Below, one piece after another: positions 58,377-64,000 of a DNA stretch of 64,000 bases. The notes beneath the pieces were generated by a model that was not told the origin of the DNA, searched no databases, and saw only the letters and a program-made list of their open reading frames with translations. The stretch is from Bromus sterilis. Taxonomy: Eukaryota; Streptophyta; Magnoliopsida; Poales; Poaceae. The position numbers and the translations under genes are program-made. Position 1 is the stretch's first letter. Each line of letters opens with the position of its first letter. The DNA lies in assembly GCA_950022295.1 (NCBI GenBank), contig OX465596.1, positions 120,632,501 to 120,696,500 of the forward strand, read 5' to 3'.

Positions 58377-58970
58377 TCAGTCGTCGTCTTCAGAGTCGGA
58401 TTCGTCTTCAGATGGAGAGACTTTGACTTCCTCTTCATTATTGTAAAATTCTTCATCACTGCTGCTGGAACTCTCCATGCAGCAGCCATCTCGGTCACAA
58501 TCCGACTCAAAGATTCTAGCCCACAGGGTGTCACCACCATCATATCTAAAAACAATGGTGTCTCCCCTTGAGATATTCCTGGAATGAAGGAAAGTTTTCT
58601 AACCTTTCTCTAAGAACATGGAGTTGTGGCTAGAGAAGCTGGTAGGTACCCAGACAGGTCCATGAGGACACCCCTCGGAGCGGAGCCAAAGACCCTAAGG
58701 CCTTGAATCCATCACAAGTTGAGCAAAAGACTCAAGAAGTTTGATCCAACGACGAATCGTCTGGACGTGTATCAAGAACTCCCCCCTCTCAGGAGAAGAA
58801 GGGGGAGATTCAGATAGAGAAGCAGTACGAGCACTTCTTCCCCTACCTCTTCCACGACCACGATCTCTCCCACGGCAACGACCACAGCCACGACCTCGGC
58901 TGTGAGCTCCTGCACTGGAACCGGGCTCATCAGTCGCCAAATGAACACGAGCACCTAGCTTGGGAGCCAT
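58377..58970 (-). pseudogene. Antisense accessory gene with B3-like domain, copy in B (two stops only)
   Basis: A single frame of 198 codons, antisense to B gag-pol, without introns or frameshifts. Only two codons are stops: a TAG after D-S-R-P (TCG in A) and a TAG after L-E-K-G (TGG in A). Layout: start M-A-P-K-L-G-A-R-V-H-L; RG-rich basic segment (residues about 24-50); S-P-P-S-S-P-E-R-G-E-F-L; I-R-R-W-I-K-L-L-E-S-F-A-Q-L; G-L-W-L-R-S-E-G-C-P-H-G-P-V-W-V; GDTIVFRYDGGDTLWARIF; acidic Ser-rich tail (S-D-E-E-F-Y-N-N-E-E-E). Residues about 75-155 follow the plant B3 pattern, suggesting a nuclear DNA-binding protein with an RG arm and an acidic, possibly activating tail. Maize Grande, another Tat element, carries an antisense gene (gene23) for a nuclear protein in the same place; homology is not tested here. 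Confidence 0.8.
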
Positions 58971-59224
58971 GGAGAAAGTAGCAAAGAGAGAAGAGGAAGA
59001 AGAAGATGCGGGCACTCAAAGGATAAAACTACCCAAATGGCTATTTATAGCAGTTCCAAGGAGAGGATCAATCAATGCCATAATGGCATGGGTGAACTAC
59101 CCATGGTAGGTGACATTTATGGAAAGACTCCTAGATTCCCATCACAATATCAATGCCTCCAACAGGCGTTTCGGGCAGTGCAATCATAAAAGCGATACCG
59201 AATCTTTGACTGAAAAAGTCAAAA
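58971..59224. other. Promoter region of antisense gene and broken end of B internal region
   Basis: Non-coding. It ends at tcaaaagaaa, where B jumps directly into the second part of its 3' LTR (59225). A has about 150 bp more at the matching place, so B lost its PPT and the first 185 bp of its 3' LTR, with junction homology gaaagaaga. Confidence 0.75.
59042..59049 (-). promoter_or_regulatory. TATA box of the antisense gene, copy B
   Basis: Minus strand TATAAATA within CTATAAATAGCC, 71 bp before the ATG. Confidence 0.72.
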
Positions 59225-59600
59225 GAAAGAAGAGTCGGTTGATCGATTACAAGAGAGTCGGTTCGCAACCTTGATCTCGAGGTGATCTAGGTTATACCGA
59301 TAAGTGTCTAGTCCTATGTTGAATTGAGATTGTTCTTGGCCCTGCATCCCATGGTCCTCGGCTTATAAAGGCACCGGGTCCCGGGATTCGGCGAGTCCGA
59401 CTCCGCCACGAGGTGGAGTCCTATTCTACTTTACAAATATGCTACGTGCTATATAAGGTAAGTCGAATTCCATCTATGGCTTCGATCTTCTTTTCTTGGC
59501 GCAGCCGGCTCACGGCGGGTCTTCTTTCGTGGGCCTTCCAGAAGAGAGTCGGCCCGTAGGTCCTAATGCCGGGTTATGGGCTTGATCCACCCCCCCGACA
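59225..59600 (+). repeat. B 3' LTR, 5'-truncated (376 bp)
   Basis: Matches 34932-35304 and ends ...CCCCCCGACA directly at gtatc. Confidence 0.9.
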
Positions 59601-59605
59601 GTATC
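59601..59605. repeat. Target-site duplication of B, right (gtatc)
   Basis: Partner of 34742-34746. Confidence 0.93.
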
Positions 59606-60423
59606 CTGCCCAATGATGAGTTATTGGCCAAACAAATCATCAGACGAAGAACTTTTTTTGCAATCATCAATGGAGAACTACACCGGCTCAGTCCTACTCA
59701 AGTCTTCCAGAGATGTGTTTCACCAGAAGAAGGACGAGAGATATTAAACGAAATACATTCTGGAGACTGTGGATACCACGCCGACTCTTGATCATTGGTA
59801 GCCAAAGCTTATCGTCGCAGATTCTACTGGCCCACGACTCATGCAGATGCGAAGGATATAGTTAAAAAATGCGATGGCTGCCAGCGGTATGCGAAGTAAG
59901 ATCACGTGCCGGCTCAAGAACTTAGGATGATCCCAATCACTTGGCCTTTTGCAGTCTCAGGGCTTGATATGGTGGGGCCTTTTAGGCGATCCAAGTGCGG
60001 AAATACTCACCTCCTAGTTGCAGTAGATAAATTCACCAAGTGGGTTGAGGCAGAGCCGGTTAGAAAATGTGACGCGGCAACGACACTCAAATTCCTGAAG
60101 AAAATCATCTTCAATTTTGGTTATCCTCACAACACTATCACTGACAACGGAAGTAATTTGTCAGAGGGTGAGATAGAGCATTTTTTTGGAAGGGAGCATA
60201 TACGGCTTGATCTTGCATCTGTAGCTCACCCGCAGTCCAATTGAGAAGCTGAGAGAGCCAATCAGGAATTACTGCGAGGTATCAAACCCTGACAAAGTGT
60301 TCCTTTAATACGAACACCGGGTTGCTGGGTTGAGGAGTTTCCCTCAGTGCTTTGGAGCATCAGGACTACGCCCAACAGGTCGAATAGTCTTACGCCTTTC
60401 TTCCTTGTTTACAGAGCAGATCT
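59606..60423 (+). pseudogene. pol: T1 pol, segment 3: integrase
   Basis: Resumes after the B block (L-P-N-D-E-L-L-A-K-Q). Zinc finger: I-H-S-G-D-C-G-Y-H and C-D-G-C-Q-R-Y. Core: G-L-D-M-V-G-P-F, T-D-N-G-S-N-L and A-E-R-A-N-Q-E-L-L with the catalytic Glu. Stops occur at about 59789, 59897 and 60242. It is cut by E4 inside P-F-F-L-V-Y-R-A. Confidence 0.9.
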
Positions 60424-62031
60424 TGACAGCCTGGTGGAAGGTGTGATGCAGCGTAGCGGCAAGTTTCCCTCGGTGAAGATACCGAGGTTGAGAGTATCGA
60501 CCAGTAGGACTCCGTACATGATAAGTAGGTGTCAGCGGCGCAACTAACGTGGACCTGCACACAGACACAAATAACTTTGCTCCCAACGAAGTTCAGAGAG
60601 GTTGTCAATCTCTCCGGCCTTGTTGTTTACAAAGGATCAAAACACAAGGTATAATGATAATGATAACAACTGAAAGTAAAAGAAAAAAATTAAATAAGTG
60701 TGTAAACAGTGATTAGAATATGGACCGGGGTCCCGTGATGTTCACTAGTGATGTCTCTCTCCCAAAAGACGATAAAACTGCTATGCGAGGTAAATTTTTT
60801 ACAGATGGACAATTGACAGGATTATAAACGCACCACAATGCTAACTAAGCTACAAAGAAAGGAAGAGGCTCAAAAGCATGGGCAGTATGCCAAAATAAGT
60901 AGACCAAAATCCAACTGCATCTACTACTAATCATCCACCTTGAGATATCTATCCAGAACATCTCGCTGGTATTAAGTTGCGAGCCCCACCCAAAGTGTAA
61001 ACGCAAAGCAACAGACAACTGCATTAAAAAGCACTTTGCGTAAAGTAAACAATCCTTGCAACCGCGGTTACAAGCACCATTGTTTTCCCCCTTGTGGCAA
61101 CATCACATCTCCTAGACTCATATTTCTGTCACTCAAGCGTGTCATCCAGGGGCATGAACCCATAATCGAGCATAACGTTCCCTCTTGGAGTTACTACCTA
61201 CTAATTGGCCAAAGCAATAAACAACAATGGAGAACATGCAAGAATTACTTAGGAACAGAAATATAAAAGATAAGAACCAAATATATTACTCTATCACAAT
61301 CTGAACATAATCTCATAATCCATCAGATCCCATCAAACTCGGCATAGCAACAGCAAAAAGATTAGATATGTGCCTTGATCATGTAGGGCAGCTCACGAGG
61401 TCTAAACCATGAAGAACAAAGAGGGGAGGAGAAGACCACATTCCTACTGATCACGGACCCATGGTCTAAAGGAAACTACTCACGGCACATCTGGGAAGCA
61501 TCCATGGTGAAGGGGAAGCTCCCGGAGGTCGATCCTCCCTCCGGCAGGGTGCCGGGAAGAAGTCTGCTGGTGCTCCCGATCTTGGAAGCGCGGCAGCGGA
61601 GGAACAGAGGCGAGATTGCGAAAAAGGGTTCTATCCTCGGGGGTTTTGCGTCACAGGGAATAAATAGGCGAAGGGGGCAGCCAGGGGGCCCACCAGGAGT
61701 CCAGGCGCCCCATGGCGTGGCCAGACCCTAGGCCGCGCCAGGTGGCCTCGTGGGTCCCTGGTGGTTGCCCCCCGGCCCTCCTTCGGGGTTCCGGAAGCTT
61801 CCGTTCCGCTGGTTTTTTATTCGATTTTTCCTAAATTTTTGGAGCACTTTTAATATGGGGGAAACCTGGAATAGAAAAACAGAAAAACAAGAACTGACAC
61901 TGTGGTGCACTGAGTTAATAAGTTAGTCCAAATATGATCAAAAGTGTATGAAAGTGTATCTAGATCATAGCAATATCACACAAAACATGCATGGAGCAAG
62001 CATAAATTATCGATACGTTTGGGACGTATAA
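60424..62031 (-). repeat. E4 3' LTR (about 1608 bp)
   Basis: Homologous to the E1-E3 LTRs. On the plus strand it starts TGACAGCCTGGTGGAAGG, with a small deletion against the others. It ends GGGACGTATAA, where the terminal CA has mutated to AA. The left boundary is uncertain by a few bases. Confidence 0.85.
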
Positions 62032-62068
62032 ACATCCCCAAGCTTAATTCCTGCTCGCCCTCGAGTAG
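62032..62068 (-). promoter_or_regulatory. E4 polypurine tract and stem-loop
   Basis: Minus strand AAGCTTGGGGATG before the LTR; upstream CCTACTCGAGGGCGAGCAGG, a variant of the stem-loop seen in E3. Confidence 0.72.
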
Positions 62069-64000
62069 GTAAATGATAACAAGCATAATTTCTGTGGTGA
62101 CATGCTAGCAACCATATAAGAACTTTGAAAAGTAAAGTAATCAAGGTATGTGATTCAATCCAAGTCATAACATGCAAGAGTCTACATTAGTATTGAAACA
62201 AGTAACAAAAGAACATTAGGTGCAAGGGATCTCGCTGTCCATGACTCGAATGTCTCCAAATGGTGTTTGCGTGCAAGAAGGGGGATATGGAATACGAGAA
62301 AAAGTATTTTGTTTTGAGAACGCAATCTACTAAAGTTTCACACTTGGTCTTCTTTGGAATCTTATCTTGACTCGTCCCTAGACCACTAGCCAGGTACAAG
62401 TCAATTTGATCCACTCCTTTTCGATATTTTGAGCACTCATGCAATGGATGAGTGTAAGCACAAGAGTTGACACTTAGGATGGCAAAGAGAGAAATATGGT
62501 GAGGGGGAAGACAAAAAGGTGAGAAAGACTCACATCAATGAGAAAAATCATAGGCGAGAAGGCCAAATGATCGATACGATGTGAGGAGTATGGATTGGCA
62601 AGAAAAGGATGCACATATGAGCTAGAAAGCTCTCCAATGGAACTAGTGGGGGTGCATCTAACTTGCTCGCTCATGGATACCTAGAGCTCTTTTGAGGAGG
62701 CTCTTCCTTGGAATATGCAAGCATGGTTCTATAGTGTGAAGGTCCCCACATAGCTATATGCATGAATGATCATCTCTATGGAGTACAAGGATAAGAGGGA
62801 GTACTAGTGTGGATCTTTCAAAAGGATAGTAGTGTGGCCCCTTGCTCTCTTTTTCTTTCTTTCTTTTTCTTTTCGCTTTTTTTGTATTTTTTTGGTGGCC
62901 TCAATGGCTCTTTCTATTTAACTCTCATTTGTCCTCTTTGGGATCTTTAATTTTGTCCACTTTGGGATCTTTTCCTCACTTAAGGGCAACACTCTAATTT
63001 ACAAGAGGGCATAGAAGATCTTTCACACTTTACAAGGTACTCAAATCATAAAGAAGATGTAGCTATCATGATGTATGCAATGTATGCCGCTACCAGTGTA
63101 GCAGGAACATGTATGGCATGAAGATCAAGTCATGAAGAGGTGGATGTTGCATGGCAATATATCTTGGAAAGGCTATGGAAATGCCTTGATAGGTAGGTAT
63201 GGTGGCTGTTTTGAGGAAAGATATAAGTAGGTTTATGATGACAGAGCGTATCATGCCAAGGGTTTGGATGTACCAGCGAACGTGGACGCCAACTCTCGGA
63301 GTGAGAAGAAGGCAATGCACGACACAAAAGAGGCTAGCAAATATGAAGAGGTGGAAGTGTCAACTTTCAATAATTACATTAGTCTGAGGAAGTCATGCAC
63401 TTATTATCGGTAACTCTCAATCTAACAAGGAGGTTAACAAAGAGACAAGTACCTCGAGGAGGAGTGTATGTGGGTTTGGTTATCCTTTCACATCCTAGAA
63501 TCATGGTACGTGAGTGTACTCTAATATCCGATCCCTCCAAAGATTAACGATCCATCTAGTAGCTAGAGTTCTCAACTAGTAGTTTTGTCGGTTTTGAAAA
63601 TACACACGGATTGCTCAAAATACGACACCTATCACTAATAGGCTAGAGATCTTGACACCAAAAGTTCTAGCATTACTCACATCAATACCTCAAAGCTATT
63701 GCAAGTTACTACTAAAATTAAATAGCTACCTCAATTACCTACTCTCAAGACAAGACAAAACTCAGTGCAACAACCAATTCTCTTAACAAGATAAACATGA
63801 AAAATAAAGAGAGTTCCACCAACAAATAAAAAAAAACCAAGGCTCTTTCTAAAGAAAAACTAAGAATAAAACTAAACATGGCAGTAGCTACGAAAAGATA
63901 AAGAACAGACAACGGCAGAAAGATAAACATTAAGAATCCTATGATGTGTTCTAGATTGGAGTGGAGCGTGTTTCTCTCCCACATAAAGTAAGCTGGGGTC
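62069..64000 (-). other. E4 3' non-coding region (partial)
   Basis: Matches E2 20763-22500 and, in reverse, E3 about 17190-19100. No coding frame supported. Confidence 0.75.

Larger units (their letters stand above)
34747..59600 (+). mobile_element. B: Tat-type Ty3/Gypsy element, split by element A
   Basis: Flanked by perfect gtatc repeats inside T1. Parts: 5' LTR 34747-35304; inserted A (about 35310-50456, minus); primer site, gag, pol and long 3' region 50457-59224; remnant of 3' LTR 59225-59600. The dual RNase H, tRNA-Lys primer site and long 3' region with an antisense gene are Tat features. gag-pol has several stops. Confidence 0.85.
60424..64000 (-). mobile_element. E4: Athila-like element in the T1 integrase, runs off the window
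   Basis: Minus orientation: 3' LTR 60424-62031, PPT, and the shared long 3' non-coding region to the window end. Its gag or other ORF, 5' LTR and right target-site copy lie beyond 64000. Confidence 0.85.

Noticed and set aside
34747..59600. Recent large inverted duplication forming A and B
   Set aside because: gag and pol of A and B differ at many codons and have different stops and indels, so they are separate old elements.

Overview
This window comes from a large plant genome, most likely a Triticeae grass (wheat, barley, rye or Aegilops type). It is made almost entirely of LTR retrotransposons nested inside each other. I found no host gene, rRNA or tRNA gene, CRISPR array or bacterial-style operon. 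Family names are not assigned because I could not run a library search. Labels used below: T0, chromovirus; T1, base Tat-type element; A and B, two more Tat-type elements; E1-E4, Athila-like elements; X1-X3, unclassified inserts.

The base layer is the pol gene of T1 (Ty3/Gypsy, Tat lineage, + strand). About 3.3 kb of it is scattered over 50.8 kb: protease and RT start (9629-10409), RT to RNase H (33062-34746), integrase (59601-60423). T0, a Tekay/Del-like chromovirus on the - strand, cuts T1 in its protease (LTRs 1-1336 and 7097-9628). The E1 block (10410-33061) sits in the T1 RT and is flanked by a perfect 5-bp duplication, tgtat. The B block (34747-59600) sits between the T1 RNase H and integrase and is flanked by gtatc. 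E4 (60424-64000) cuts the T1 integrase and runs off the window.

The E1 block has three layers: E1 (+), E2 (-) inside the 5' LTR of E1, and E3 (+) inside E2. All have about 1.6-kb TGATAC-type LTRs, tRNA-Asp-like primer sites and a long, shared 3' non-coding region, but different coding content. E3 has gag plus protease, E2 a short gag, and E1 an unfamiliar 377-codon frame with a hydrophobic C-terminus. None has RT or integrase, so any movement would need enzymes supplied in trans.

The B block holds two diverged Tat elements head to head, B (+) and A (-). They meet at one 182-bp LTR with an inverted tRNA-Lys primer site on each side. Each carries, antisense to gag-pol in its long 3' region, a gene of about 595 bp with its own TATA box. 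It would encode a protein with an RG-rich N-terminus, a B3-like centre and an acidic tail; this is the most interesting system in the window. The 3' region of A is further split by 6 kb of unclassified elements (X1-X3) lodged in TA microsatellites.

Nearly every retroelement frame carries stops or frameshifts, so this is an old, inactive, probably heterochromatic region.
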